From Calditerricola satsumensis (lineage in GTDB: Bacteria > Bacillota > Bacilli > Calditerricolales > Calditerricolaceae): DNA of 64,000 nucleotides. Shown here one piece after another: positions 45,729 to 53,616 of this stretch (position 1 is its first letter; each line of letters begins with the position of its first letter). The stretch is taken from the NCBI RefSeq assembly GCF_014646935.1, contig NZ_BMOF01000001.1:94431-158430 (forward strand), read 5' to 3'. Under the pieces are notes generated by a model, which was not told the origin of the DNA, searched no databases, and saw only the letters and a program-made list of their open reading frames with translations. The translations under genes were made by a program, and so were the position numbers.

Positions 45729-46331
45729 TCACTGGCCAATCAGGCTGCCGACCGTAAAGCGGCGCTCTCGCCCGATTGGGCGAACGTGCGCGTCAACCGG
45801 CGGCTGAGCCGGCGCCGAGTCCGCAGGGGGCGCGCTTTCCGCGGAGGATGCCGCCGGGGGGGAGTTTTCCGGGCGGAGCTCTTCATCCTCGTCGAGGTCG
45901 AAGGCTGCTTCACCGGCCAGCGCGCGGACGAGCTCCTTCATTTGCAGGTAGTCTTCGAATGTGCGCTGGCGAAGCTGACGCAGCCGCTCGCTAACGGGAA
46001 GGTTTTGGAATTCATAGAGGGCCAAATCCAGGTGTTCGATAAAGTTGTGCAGGCCGAACGCCTCGAGGGCCAGGTATTGAACCAGGACCGCGTCGTCCCG
46101 CAGGTTGTGGGCGTTTCCGTCCGCTTCGCGAAGCCCTTTTTCCAGCCGGGGAAGAAACCGGTTGAGGCGTGCCAGATGATGTTCTTCTTCTTCCAGGAAG
46201 TGATGGTAGTACAAGCGCTCATGGTCGGTCTGGGCTTGTTCGATGATGGGGCGCAAAAGTTGGACATATTCCTGAACGGCTTCCCGCGTGCGCCGCAAGA
46301 TGGGCAGCAGGGCTTCCCAATCTTGATGCAT
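45729..46331 (-). CDS. IMEF encapsulin cargo protein with targeting peptide
   Basis: The 200-residue protein is a ferritin-like helical bundle (residues 1-145, with HERLYYHHFLEEEEHHLARL supplying Glu/His ligands) followed by a Pro/Ala/Ser-rich acidic linker and the terminal RRFTVGSLIGQ, which matches the encapsulin targeting peptide. IMEF proteins mineralise iron inside the shell. The start ATG 46331 follows aagaggtga. Assignment to IMEF rather than another ferritin-like cargo rests on helix content, length and Firmicute context; exact ligand geometry is not visible. Confidence 0.88.
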   Translation of the reverse strand: MHQDWEALLPILRRTREAVQEYVQLLRPIIEQAQTDHERLYYHHFLEEEEHHLARLNRFLPRLEKGLREADGNAHNLRDDAVLVQYLALEAFGLHNFIEHLDLALYEFQNLPVSERLRQLRQRTFEDYLQMKELVRALAGEAAFDLDEDEELRPENSPPAASSAESAPPADSAPAQPPVDAHVRPIGRERRFTVGSLIGQ

Positions 46332-46377
46332 GGTTTCACCTCTTGGGAGGAAACGTTTGCTGTGTGTTCGTAGTTCC

Positions 46378-46406
46378 ATTATGGGCAATGAGACGATTTT
46401 TTGCAA
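46378..46406 (-). promoter_or_regulatory. Promoter of the IMEF-encapsulin operon
   Basis: Read on the reverse strand, TTGCAA (46406-46401) and CATAAT (46383-46378) are 17 nt apart, 46 nt before the cargo start codon. Confidence 0.65.
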
Positions 46407-46433
46407 GCACAAATCCTCTTTCACTTAAATACG

Positions 46434-46448
46434 TGAAAATGAATTTCA
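46434..46448. promoter_or_regulatory. Weak Fur-like palindrome upstream of the encapsulin promoter
   Basis: TGAAAATGAATTTCA is a 7-1-7 palindrome with one mismatch and resembles the Bacillus Fur 7-1-7 unit. It lies 27 nt upstream of the -35, so its role is uncertain. The rest of 46449-46605 shows no other site. Confidence 0.35.
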
Positions 46449-46605
46449 TTGGCCTTGGTCATCTTGTCTTTTCTCAACGTAGTGTAACCCACAAAACTGA
46501 AACGTAATCGCATGGAATCGCTCCCGCTCAACGGATGGACGTGCGGCGAACGCAGTCGGGGCCCCGGGAAGGTTGCCGCATTCTGCGGAAAGGGATAAGC
46601 GTCGT

Positions 46606-47310
46606 CTATGGCAGATAGGGACGGATGTAGGGTTTGAGGCTGTCAATGGCGATGGCAAAGCCGATGCTTTGGGATGGCTGGACCACGGCGACGTTCATGC
46701 CGATGACGTGGGCGTTCAGGTTGATGAGCGGGCCGCCGCTGTTGCCCGGATTGATGGCGGCATCGGTCTGCAGGACGTTTTCATACACATAGCCTTTGGC
46801 GCGAAGCGGACGATCCTTGGCGCTGATGACGCCGACGGTCACGGTGTTCTCAAGGCCGAGGGGATTGCCGACAGCCATCACCCATTCGCCCACATGGGCA
46901 TCGCCCGATCGCCCAAGGGGCAGATACGGCAACGGGCGTGGGGCGGGAATCTGCAGCACGGCAAAATCCCGTTTGGCGTCGGCGAGGACAAGGCGGGCCT
47001 GGTGCACCGTACCGTTGCGCTGCTTGACCCAGATCGATCGCGCGCTGTGGATGACGTGCTCGGCGGTCAAGATGTACCCGCGCGGATGGATGAGAAATCC
47101 CGATCCAAAACTGCGGGTTTCTTCGCCTTTTCCTTCCCACTCGGGAAAGAGAAACTGCATCAGCCAGCGGTTAAAGTCGGCGTTGACGGTTTCCCGCGTC
47201 TGAATGGCGATGACCGCGTCGCGCACGGCGTTGACGATGGGAACGAACAGGTTTCCGGGATGGAGGACGGGACCCTCGAATCCCATCGGTTTCCGTTTCC
47301 GTCGTTTCAT
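46606..47310 (-). CDS. Trypsin-like serine protease without PDZ domain
   Basis: The 234-residue protein is an S1C/HtrA-type protease. The catalytic residues are His in ILTAEHVIHS, Asp in KRDFAVLQIP and Ser in AINPGNSGGPLINL. There is no signal peptide or membrane helix and no PDZ domain, unlike DegP/HtrA. The N-terminus is very basic (MKRRKRKPMG). It is probably cytoplasmic or a spore-associated protease. ATG 47310 follows gggaggga. Confidence 0.88.
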   Translation of the reverse strand: MKRRKRKPMGFEGPVLHPGNLFVPIVNAVRDAVIAIQTRETVNADFNRWLMQFLFPEWEGKGEETRSFGSGFLIHPRGYILTAEHVIHSARSIWVKQRNGTVHQARLVLADAKRDFAVLQIPAPRPLPYLPLGRSGDAHVGEWVMAVGNPLGLENTVTVGVISAKDRPLRAKGYVYENVLQTDAAINPGNSGGPLINLNAHVIGMNVAVVQPSQSIGFAIAIDSLKPYIRPYLP

Positions 47311-47432
47311 GAGCGCTTTCCCTCCCGGGCCGGTGTGGTACCGCAACATATGCGCAGGTGAACGGATGGCGTGCGGGGACAGCTATCCAAATTCACGGGA
47401 AAGCCGGAAAAACGGGCCATTCCCGTCAAATG

Positions 47433-47455
47433 AAAAGGCCGGCGGTTGCCGGCCT
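47433..47455 (-). terminator. Terminator of the YjcZ-type gene
   Basis: On the reverse strand AGGCCGGC and GCCGGCCT flank a 4-nt loop and run into TTTTCA. Confidence 0.7.
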
Positions 47456-47487
47456 GTTCGCGTTTGCTTCCAAACGCACCGTTGGTA

Positions 47488-47571
47488 TCAGTCAGAAGCG
47501 CCAACGATGACGAGGAGGATAAACAGCACCAACACCAGGGCAAAATCGTCGAGATCAAAGATGCCGCTCAT
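47488..47571 (-). CDS. YjcZ-family sporulation micropeptide
   Basis: The 27-residue peptide MSGIFDLDDFALVLVLFILL ends VIVGASD. The FALxLVLFILLVIVG helix is the signature of small YjcZ/YxiE-like spore proteins found in many Bacillales. It has its own terminator. Too short to be found by usual gene callers. Confidence 0.8.
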   Translation of the reverse strand: MSGIFDLDDFALVLVLFILLVIVGASD

Positions 47572-47746
47572 GCCGATCCCCCCCTTCGTGCAGTCTCAGT
47601 CCATCTTACGAAGATGCCGGGCGTGCGGCACGGCGACTGCCTATTTTTTGGGAATTGGCGATCTGTCCGTCGCCCAATTCCCTTCAGGTGAATAGGGTAT
47701 AGTGGTCGCGTTGCGCCGACCGTGAATTTCGCGGAGGAGGGATACG

Positions 47747-47851
47747 ATGAGCAGCAGCCAGAGCTGCCGCCATGGCGTGTGGAACAACGATTTTCTCCTA
47801 GTGCTCGTGCTGTTTGTTCTCCTGGTGATCGTCGGGACGGTGGTCAACTGA
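47747..47851 (+). CDS. YjcZ-family sporulation micropeptide
   Basis: The 34-residue peptide begins MSSSQSCRHGVWNNDFLLVL and ends LFVLLVIVGTVVN, again with the LVLFVLLVIVG helix. GGAGGAGGGA precedes ATG 47747. It is a divergent sister of the peptide at 47488-47571, with about 175 nt between them that may hold both promoters. Confidence 0.8.
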   Translation: MSSSQSCRHGVWNNDFLLVLVLFVLLVIVGTVVN

Positions 47852-47914
47852 CGGGTTCCCCTCTCCTCTCCCGTGTTCTTGGCCAATGGGTTGCGAAGGG
47901 TTCTCGGTTTCCGT

Positions 47915-47944
47915 ACTCCACCTGCTGCGGGTGGAGTGTTTTTC
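47915..47944 (+). terminator. Rho-independent terminator
   Basis: ACTCCACC and GGTGGAGT enclose a 7-nt loop followed by GTTTTTC, 64 nt after the YjcZ-type gene. Confidence 0.75.
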
Positions 47945-48003
47945 TCGAATAGCGTGCGGAAAATGTGGAAAGAATGCGAGTAAAACGAAAGGGGGTGTGC
48001 CGT

Positions 48004-48210
48004 ATGGCGAGAATTCCCTTTTCCTCGCTGTCCCTTGGCGATCCGTTTCGTCCATTGGCGTTCAAAGCTTCGTACGACATGGATTTTTCGCTGGAGTGCT
48101 TGTACTGTTCCGGATCGCGGCTTGTGGGCTATCAGGTGGAGGATGAAAACGGGGTGCAGGCAGGCCTTGTCGTCTGCGAAGACTGCGGTCGGGTCAATGG
48201 AGCCTATTGA
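48004..48210 (+). CDS. Small zinc-ribbon protein
   Basis: The 68-residue protein has two Cys pairs, CLYCS and CEDCG, about 33 residues apart, as in a zinc ribbon, with a beta-rich spacer (RLVGYQVEDENGVQAGLVV). ATG 48004 follows gaaaggggg. No specific family was recognised. The following gene encodes a VanZ-like protein 92 nt downstream. Confidence 0.6.
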   Translation: MARIPFSSLSLGDPFRPLAFKASYDMDFSLECLYCSGSRLVGYQVEDENGVQAGLVVCEDCGRVNGAY

Positions 48211-48302
48211 TCGTTCTGTGTTACAATCGCAGGAGGCGATCAATCGTCACGGGCCGGTGAACATCGCGAGGATGCCGGCCTTTTGCATGGGAGGAAAGCG
48301 GC

Positions 48303-48665
48303 ATGTGGCGATGGCTTCCTGCGGGCGTGTGGATGGGGATCATTTTCCTGCTGTCCAGCCGAACATCCCAGGATTTGAAAACCTGGTTTCCCCTTTTTTC
48401 TTCTTTTGATTGGGGGCATTTCGTGGCCTATTTCCTGCTCGCCTGGACCTATTATTACGCCTTGTGGCCCAAACGGCAGGTCATCCACATCAAGCGTTGG
48501 GCGGTGGCGTTGGCCGTTGCCTACGGCGTGACCGATGAAATCCACCAGGCGTTTGTGCCGACGCGCCATCCCGACGTGATGGACCTGTTCGTGGACTTTT
48601 GTGGCGCGGCCGCGGCGATGGGGCTGGCCCGGCTTTGGGAAGCGCGGAGAACCCGATCGCTGTAA
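48303..48665 (+). CDS. VanZ-family membrane protein
   Basis: The 120-residue protein has about four membrane segments and the VanZ motifs LPAGVWMGIIFLLSS, FDWGHFVAYFLLAW and TDEIHQAFVPTRHPDVMDLFV, quoted at about residues 78-98. VanZ proteins give low-level teicoplanin resistance in some hosts, but most chromosomal members have no known role. ATG 48303 follows gggaggaaa. Confidence 0.85.
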   Translation: MWRWLPAGVWMGIIFLLSSRTSQDLKTWFPLFSSFDWGHFVAYFLLAWTYYYALWPKRQVIHIKRWAVALAVAYGVTDEIHQAFVPTRHPDVMDLFVDFCGAAAAMGLARLWEARRTRSL

Positions 48666-48767
48666 CGGCTGCCAATAAGTTTTCACTTGTCGGCGTCGAA
48701 AATTCGCTACAATCGATTTGAAGAATCCCGTTCTCGGGTGGGTTGCGGGAAAGGAGCCAGATGGAAA

Positions 48768-49151
48768 ATGGAAAAGCGGTGCCGCTGTGGTGGGCGCATG
48801 GTTTTAACGATTCGCAATGTGGTGTATCAGGGGAGCTTTGAGATCGAGAACGTCCCGGTGCTGACCTGTGAGCGCTGCGAGCAAAGCGAAGTGGTGGAAG
48901 CGGTTAAGGATGACCTCAAGAAGCTGCTCCATGCTTTGGCGCGGGAGAGGACGACGCGGAAGGTGGACTTCGAGAAGGTCTCGGAGTGGGCCCACGTGTT
49001 GGTGCAGTACGCCGAGAATGCCCGCGTTCCGCTGCGCGACGTGATCGGCGAGCGCATCGATGATCTGCTCGACTTGTACCTGCTGGCCAAGTCCCTGAAC
49101 GACGAAGACTGGATGCGGGAGATCCAGGATCGGCTCAAACAAGTGATCTGA
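48768..49151 (+). CDS. YgiT-type zinc finger protein
   Basis: The 127-residue protein starts MEKRCRCGGRMVLTIRNVVY and has a second Cys pair in VLTCERCEQSEVVE, forming the four-Cys site of YgiT/MqsA-type N-terminal domains. The rest (55-127) is helical and charged, without the usual helix-turn-helix of MqsA. ATG 48768 is the frame-consistent start; the ATG at 48761 is out of frame. No toxin partner is nearby, so an antitoxin role is not supported. Confidence 0.7.
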   Translation: MEKRCRCGGRMVLTIRNVVYQGSFEIENVPVLTCERCEQSEVVEAVKDDLKKLLHALARERTTRKVDFEKVSEWAHVLVQYAENARVPLRDVIGERIDDLLDLYLLAKSLNDEDWMREIQDRLKQVI

Positions 49152-49194
49152 CTCACCGACGAGACAAAGAGGAGGCCAAGGGAGAGGAAGCGGC

Positions 49195-49572
49195 GTGACG
49201 GGTTCCGGTTATCCCGCACAATACCGGGAGTTTTTTGCGCGGTACGCAAAAGGGGAATACTGGGAAGCACACGAGGTATTGGAAGAGCTGTGGCAGACCG
49301 AGCGGCACAACGACTTCTACCACGGGCTCATTCAGGTGGCCGCCATCATGCACCAGGCCCAGCGCGGCAAGGTGGGCGGGATGCGCAAGTTGGCGGCGTC
49401 GGCCCTTCGCTACTTGGCGCCGTACCGGCCGCAGCACATGGGCGTCGATGTCGATCGCGTGGTGGCATGGCTGGAAGACCTGCTCGTACGATTGCCGTGC
49501 GACGTGAAAAGGGTGCCGCCCGAGCGTCTGGCCGATTATGGGGTGACGAAGCTTCCGCTGCCGCGGTTGTGA
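49195..49572 (+). CDS. DUF309 family protein
   Basis: The 125-residue helical protein has the DUF309 signature YWEAHEVLEELWQTERHNDFYHGLIQVAAIMHQ (residues 22-54 read in parts EAHEVLEELW and FYHGLIQVAA). The family is of unknown function and is common in Bacillales (YpuF). GTG 49195 follows GGAGGCCAAGGGAGAGG. It lies 43 nt after the zinc finger gene. Confidence 0.85.
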   Translation: MTGSGYPAQYREFFARYAKGEYWEAHEVLEELWQTERHNDFYHGLIQVAAIMHQAQRGKVGGMRKLAASALRYLAPYRPQHMGVDVDRVVAWLEDLLVRLPCDVKRVPPERLADYGVTKLPLPRL

Positions 49573-49617
49573 TCCGGATCCAGAATCCGTTCAGCGGGAA
49601 GAATGGAGGGACCGCGG

Positions 49618-49752
49618 ATGTGGACGCAGGAAGTGATCGTCACGGTGATTGCCCTGGCGGTGTTTATTCTCGTGCCCGTTGCGTTTTTGGGGTGGATGGG
49701 CTATATGATCCTGCGCGGAAAGGGGAGCGAAGACGTCTCCTCGCGCGAATGA
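49618..49752 (+). CDS. 44-residue single-helix membrane peptide
   Basis: ATG 49618 follows ggaggg. The peptide MWTQEVIVTVIALAVFILVP continues with VAFLGWMGYMILRGKGSED: a short start, one long hydrophobic helix and a charged tail. It shows no family pattern. A GC-rich hairpin (about 49804-49840) follows, close to the end of the convergent dehydrogenase gene. Confidence 0.6.
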   Translation: MWTQEVIVTVIALAVFILVPVAFLGWMGYMILRGKGSEDVSSRE

Positions 49753-49803
49753 GCCGGGGCGGCGGGTTGGGCCTGCGCCGCACGCCAGGGCAAACGAAAA
49801 CGG

Positions 49804-49840
49804 CGAAGGGGATGGCGAAATCCGCCATCCCCTTTCGCGT
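49804..49840. terminator. Bidirectional hairpin between convergent genes
   Basis: GCGAAGGGGATGGCG and CGCCATCCCCTTTCGC flank a 5-nt loop. There is no strong T-run on either side, so termination strength is uncertain. Confidence 0.55.
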
Positions 49841-49858
49841 TCTTCCCGGGCCGAACGT

Positions 49859-50935
49859 TTAGATGTTGTACATGTTGGCCCACACGTCCAATTTCGTCTG
49901 CACCTTTTTGATCACTTCATCGGTGAACTCGGTGGTCGTGGCGCTGCCGCCCAGGTCGGCCGTGCGGATGCCGTCGCGCACCGTCTCGATGACCGCTTCG
50001 TAGATGGCGCGGGAGGCCATCGTCGCCTCTTTCTCCTCGAAGTAGCTGAGCAGGGAGCCGGCGGCGAGGATCATCGCCATCGGATTGGCGATGTTTTTGC
50101 CCTGCAGCGACGGGGCCGTGCCGTGGGGCGCTTCGGCCATGACCACCTTCGTGTTGAAGTTCTCGTCAAAGCTGATGAGGAGCGACTCGGAGCCGGCGAT
50201 GGAGCCGAACAGCTCGAGCACGAGGTCGCTTAAACAGTCGCCGTCACGGTTCAGGGCGGGGATGACGAGCGGCTCGCCCGACGTGCGCATCAGGAGGGCG
50301 TAGGTGGCGTCGATCAGCTGCGGCTCGTAGGGCACGTCCGGATAGCGCTTGGCGGCAGCATCCAGCTCTTCCTTAAACATGCCTTCGTAGATCGGGCTTA
50401 CCGTGTACTTCGGCCCGCCGAACACCTTGGCCCGCATCTTGCGCGCGTGGCGGAAGGCGTATTCGGCCACGGCGCGGCACGTGGCCCGGTCGATCTTTTC
50501 CGTTCGGTAGGCGACCTCGTTCAGTCCGTCCCCTTCGCGCCACTCCTTGGCGCCGTAGGCGTCGCCAACGGCCATGCGCACCACGGAGATGGGGGAATGG
50601 ATCCCGGCGACCGGCGTGACGCCCGGGAGGCGTCGCCCCGTGCGGACAATCACTTTTCCGTCGATCTCTTTACGCAAGATGGCGTTCGGGCTGCCGACGT
50701 CGCCCTTGGCTTCCGGGGTGATGGTGGCCGCTTTGAGGCCAAAGCCGGCCTTTTTCATCGCTCTGGCCGCCTCGTACACCACTTCGTTGTTCGTGCGGCG
50801 GCGGTTTTCCAGACTCAGGTCGAACACCTGGAAGTTGATTTCAAAGCCGATGACATTGGGCTCGAGCACCCGGAGCGCCTCTTCCAGCAGCTCCTGCCCG
50901 GTTTGGTCTCCTTGCATGACGACAACGGTTTTCAT
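49859..50935 (-). CDS. Isocitrate/isopropylmalate dehydrogenase family protein
   Basis: The 358-residue protein starts MKTVVVMQGDQTGQELLEEA and carries the metal-binding motif NRDGDCLSDLVLELFGSIAG and the cofactor-loop EAPHGTAPSLQGKNIANPMA of NAD(P)-dependent beta-decarboxylating dehydrogenases. The C-terminus is longer than a simple LeuB core and the substrate loop (NNEVVYEAARAMKKA) does not show the Arg set of LeuB clearly, so isocitrate, homoisocitrate or tartrate are all possible. It is not in a leu operon. ATG follows ggtgagccgg. Confidence 0.82.
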   Translation of the reverse strand: MKTVVVMQGDQTGQELLEEALRVLEPNVIGFEINFQVFDLSLENRRRTNNEVVYEAARAMKKAGFGLKAATITPEAKGDVGSPNAILRKEIDGKVIVRTGRRLPGVTPVAGIHSPISVVRMAVGDAYGAKEWREGDGLNEVAYRTEKIDRATCRAVAEYAFRHARKMRAKVFGGPKYTVSPIYEGMFKEELDAAAKRYPDVPYEPQLIDATYALLMRTSGEPLVIPALNRDGDCLSDLVLELFGSIAGSESLLISFDENFNTKVVMAEAPHGTAPSLQGKNIANPMAMILAAGSLLSYFEEKEATMASRAIYEAVIETVRDGIRTADLGGSATTTEFTDEVIKKVQTKLDVWANMYNI

Positions 50936-51092
50936 GGTTCCGGCTCACCTCAAACCCAGAATCTGCGCTAACCGTCCTCATTATACTGCTTTTTTAGATG
51001 CAAGGACAGAACGGGCCCTTCGGTCGCCGCTGTCCCTGTGGGGTATGGGCCTTGGCGAGACGGGAAAAGGTAAAACACGGGAGGTGATCCCG

Positions 51093-51326
51093 TTGGCCAA
51101 TGCCGTGATGAAACCGCTCACGTCGAACGAGTTGGTCGCCCTCGACACGCTGCTCGCGTCCGAGGCGCTCTTGGTGCGCAAATACCTCGACGCGGCGCAA
51201 AACGTGCAGGATTTGACGTTGCAGCCGTTTTGCCGCGACATGGCCGAACGGCATCGGCGCAACTTTGATTTGCTGCTCCTCAGCTTGCAGCAGCACGGCG
51301 GCGTGACGCCGGTGCTCACCTCGTGA
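51093..51326 (+). CDS. Small CotF-like spore coat protein
   Basis: The 77-residue protein starts at TTG 51093 after GGAGGTGATCC, a perfect match to the 16S 3' end. It reads MANAVMKPLTSNELVALDTL and continues with ASEALLVRKYLDAAQNVQDL, the N-terminal pattern of CotF-type coat proteins. A related, longer protein follows 24 nt downstream. Together they probably form a spore coat pair. Confidence 0.65.
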   Translation: MANAVMKPLTSNELVALDTLLASEALLVRKYLDAAQNVQDLTLQPFCRDMAERHRRNFDLLLLSLQQHGGVTPVLTS

Positions 51327-51350
51327 CGGGCGAAAAGGAGGGAATGGGGC

Positions 51351-51680
51351 GTGTGGCAAGACAAGGAGCGGCTCGATGACCTCGCCCGCGACGAAAAGGC
51401 GATGATCCAGCTCTACACGCAGGCGGTGCTGGAAAGCGGCTCGCCCAAGCTGCAGCAAGACCTTGTTTCCCTGCTCAACGGGGCCATCCAGTCCCTCTCC
51501 CTGGTGACGGGCGAAATGGAAACCCGCGGCTGGTCGACGTCGACTGTGGCCGACGGCGGGTCCGTGCAGAACCTGCTTTCGAAGTACCAGGGCGAGCAGA
51601 CGCAGCTGGCCCAGGAAATGACCCAGGCGCAGGACCAATTGGCGCAACAAGGGGCGCCGCAGACGGAAATTCAGGCATGA
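51351..51680 (+). CDS. CotF-family spore coat protein
   Basis: The 109-residue helical protein starts [20 protein letters not shown], with [18 protein letters not shown] typical of coat protein F family members, and ends in a Gln-rich tail ([17 protein letters not shown]). GTG 51351 follows AAGGAGGGAATGG. It is the second gene of the coat pair and ends 56 nt before aroA. Confidence 0.75.
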   Translation: MWQDKERLDDLARDEKAMIQLYTQAVLESGSPKLQQDLVSLLNGAIQSLSLVTGEMETRGWSTSTVADGGSVQNLLSKYQGEQTQLAQEMTQAQDQLAQQGAPQTEIQA

Positions 51681-51736
51681 CAGATGGCGAACCCTGCGCT
51701 ATAATAATCAGAAATATTTTGGGAGGGAGAGAAACC

Positions 51737-52813
51737 GTGGCGGGCGAGCTGGAGACACTCCGCAAGCAGCTGGACGAGATCAACCTGCGGCTCTTGGAGC
51801 TCATCAGCGAGCGCGGGCGCATCGTCCAGGAAATTGGCCGCATCAAGGGCAAACAGGGCGTGCAAAAGTACGACCCGATCCGCGAGCGCGAGATGCTCGA
51901 GCGCATCAAGGCGCAAAACCGCGGTCCCTTTTCCGATGCCACCATCGTCCACTTGTTTAAGGAGCTGTTCAAGGCGTCCCTCGAGCTGCAGGAGGACGAC
52001 ACGCGCAAGGCGCTCCTCGTGAGCCGCAAGCGCCAGAAAGAAGACACGGTCGTCTCCGTCGGCGACGTGAACATCGGCGGCGCGGAGAAGGTGATCGTGG
52101 CCGGGCCGTGCTCGGTGGAAACGCCGGAGCAGGTGCGTGCGGTGGCCCAGTTTCTGGCCGATCGCGGGCTGCGGCTGATGCGCGGCGGGGCGTTCAAGCC
52201 GCGGACGTCCCCGTACGATTTCCAGGGCCTGGGTGTTGACGGGCTCAAGATCCTGCGCGAAGTGGCCGATGAATACGGCCTGTACGTCGTCAGCGAGATC
52301 GTCAACCCGGCCCACGTGGAGATGGCCGTTGATTACGTGGACGTAATCCAGATCGGCGCGCGCAACATGCAGAACTTCGAGCTGCTGAAGGAAGTGGGCC
52401 AGGCGCGCACGCCGGTGCTCCTGAAGCGGGGACTGGCGGCGACGATTGAGGAGCTTCTCTACGCCGCGGAATACATCGTGTCGCGGGGGAACACGCAGGT
52501 CATCCTGTGCGAGCGCGGCATTCGCACCTACGAGAAGTGGACGCGCAACACCCTGGACATCGCGGCGGTGCCGATCCTCAAGCAGGAAAGCCACCTGCCC
52601 GTTCTTGTCGACGTCAGCCATGCGGCGGGGCGGCGCGACATTCTCCTGCCGCTGGCCAAGGCGGCCTTGGCCGCCGGCGCCGACGGCGTGATGGTGGAGG
52701 TCCATCCCGATCCGACGGTGGCCCTCTCCGACGCCAAACAGCAGATCGACTTGCCCACCTTTGACGCGTTCCTGCAGGCCTTGGGCGTGGTCCAGGCCCA
52801 GGCGGTGCGGTAA
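51737..52813 (+). CDS. aroA: Chorismate mutase/3-deoxy-7-phosphoheptulonate synthase
   Basis: The 358-residue bifunctional enzyme has an N-terminal AroQ chorismate mutase (residues 1-85, [20 protein letters not shown]) fused to a DAHP synthase domain with [19 protein letters not shown], the [18 protein letters not shown] site, [11 protein letters not shown] and [11 protein letters not shown]. It catalyses the first step of the shikimate pathway with prephenate/chorismate feedback, as in B. subtilis. GTG 51737 follows gggaggga. aroA-ccpA order is conserved. Confidence 0.96.
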   Translation: MAGELETLRKQLDEINLRLLELISERGRIVQEIGRIKGKQGVQKYDPIREREMLERIKAQNRGPFSDATIVHLFKELFKASLELQEDDTRKALLVSRKRQKEDTVVSVGDVNIGGAEKVIVAGPCSVETPEQVRAVAQFLADRGLRLMRGGAFKPRTSPYDFQGLGVDGLKILREVADEYGLYVVSEIVNPAHVEMAVDYVDVIQIGARNMQNFELLKEVGQARTPVLLKRGLAATIEELLYAAEYIVSRGNTQVILCERGIRTYEKWTRNTLDIAAVPILKQESHLPVLVDVSHAAGRRDILLPLAKAALAAGADGVMVEVHPDPTVALSDAKQQIDLPTFDAFLQALGVVQAQAVR

Positions 52814-52871
52814 GCGGAAGCCGCCCACGAGCCGAACCCGCAAGCCGATTGAAGGGACGCGAGAAGGATAG

Positions 52872-52925
52872 AACGGCCTCACCGTGGCCACACTAAGCAA
52901 AACGGTGGCAGGTGAGGCCGTTTTG
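52872..52925 (+). terminator. Terminator of aroA
   Basis: AACGGCCTCACC and GGTGAGGCCGTT form a perfect 12-bp stem with a 27-nt loop, followed by TTTTG. The loop holds a GTG that could be taken as a start of the next gene. Confidence 0.75.
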
Positions 52926-53474
52926 TGGTGGACGAAGGATGCCAGAGGAACCGCCTTCGCCGTGCTTTTGCTCGTCTTCCTGTGCGCCTTGAGCGCGTCG
53001 TGCCAGTCGGCCGCGCCGCCGCAGGGCCACCCTTCACCGCTCGATACGGCCAAGGGGGTGCGCCCGCTGGCGACGGCGGAGGAGAAGCGGGCCCTGGTGC
53101 AGGCGGTGTACGCGGCGGAAGACCGCATTGACGCGCTTCTACGCACGCCTGGGCGCTTTCGGACCAAAGACGACGTGTACCATTATCTGCAGCACGGCTG
53201 GTCGGACCAGCTGGCCGACCAGTACGCCGACCGGGCGATCGACTGGAGCCGCTCGCGGGAGCACCTCGCCTTCGATGCGGGCTGGATTCGCCGTCGCCTC
53301 ACGCTGCGGGACGTGCCGGCCGACGCGGTGCGCGTCATCACCTTCACCGGCGATACGGCCATTCTGGAGGGCGTCGTCTCGCGGGGCGGAGGCCGGCGGC
53401 GCCTGCAGTACACGCTGGTCTACGACCGGGACACGGACCGGTGGATCGTCACCCAAAAAAGCGTCATCGCGTAG
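52923..53474 (+). CDS. Putative lipoprotein of unknown function
   Basis: The protein, about 183 residues from TTG 52923, has a signal peptide and lipobox (AVLLLVFLCALSASC, lipid Cys about residue 27) and a mature domain with a charged helix and then a beta-rich end (VRVITFTGDTAILEGVVSRG, YTLVYDRDTDRWIVTQKSV) like SnoaL/NTF2-type folds. GTG 52884 is an alternative start but lies inside the aroA terminator stem. No family name was recognised. Confidence 0.6.
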   Translation: MWWTKDARGTAFAVLLLVFLCALSASCQSAAPPQGHPSPLDTAKGVRPLATAEEKRALVQAVYAAEDRIDALLRTPGRFRTKDDVYHYLQHGWSDQLADQYADRAIDWSRSREHLAFDAGWIRRRLTLRDVPADAVRVITFTGDTAILEGVVSRGGGRRRLQYTLVYDRDTDRWIVTQKSVIA

Positions 53475-53528
53475 GCGGATGGGCGGGGCGAGGGTCCCCG
53501 CGCCGCCTTTTTTCTTTGCGACGGGGAG

Positions 53529-53557
53529 TTGAAATCGTGTGAAAATTGCCGTATCCT
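53529..53557 (+). promoter_or_regulatory. Promoter of ccpA
   Basis: TTGAAA (53529-53534) and TATCCT (53552-53557) are 17 nt apart, 59 nt before the start codon. Confidence 0.6.
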
Positions 53558-53616
53558 AGTTCATAAGATGAAAACCAAATGAAAACCAGTTCGCCTCTGC
53601 AGGGAGGGGAAAGGCC

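Noticed and set aside
48768..49151. MqsA-like antitoxin of a toxin-antitoxin pair
   Set aside because: The four-Cys domain is there but no HTH antitoxin half and no adjacent toxin gene.
52884..52922. GTG start of the lipoprotein gene at 52884
   Set aside because: It lies in the loop of the aroA terminator and would add a non-signal-like segment before the signal peptide; TTG 52923 with aggtgagg upstream fits better.
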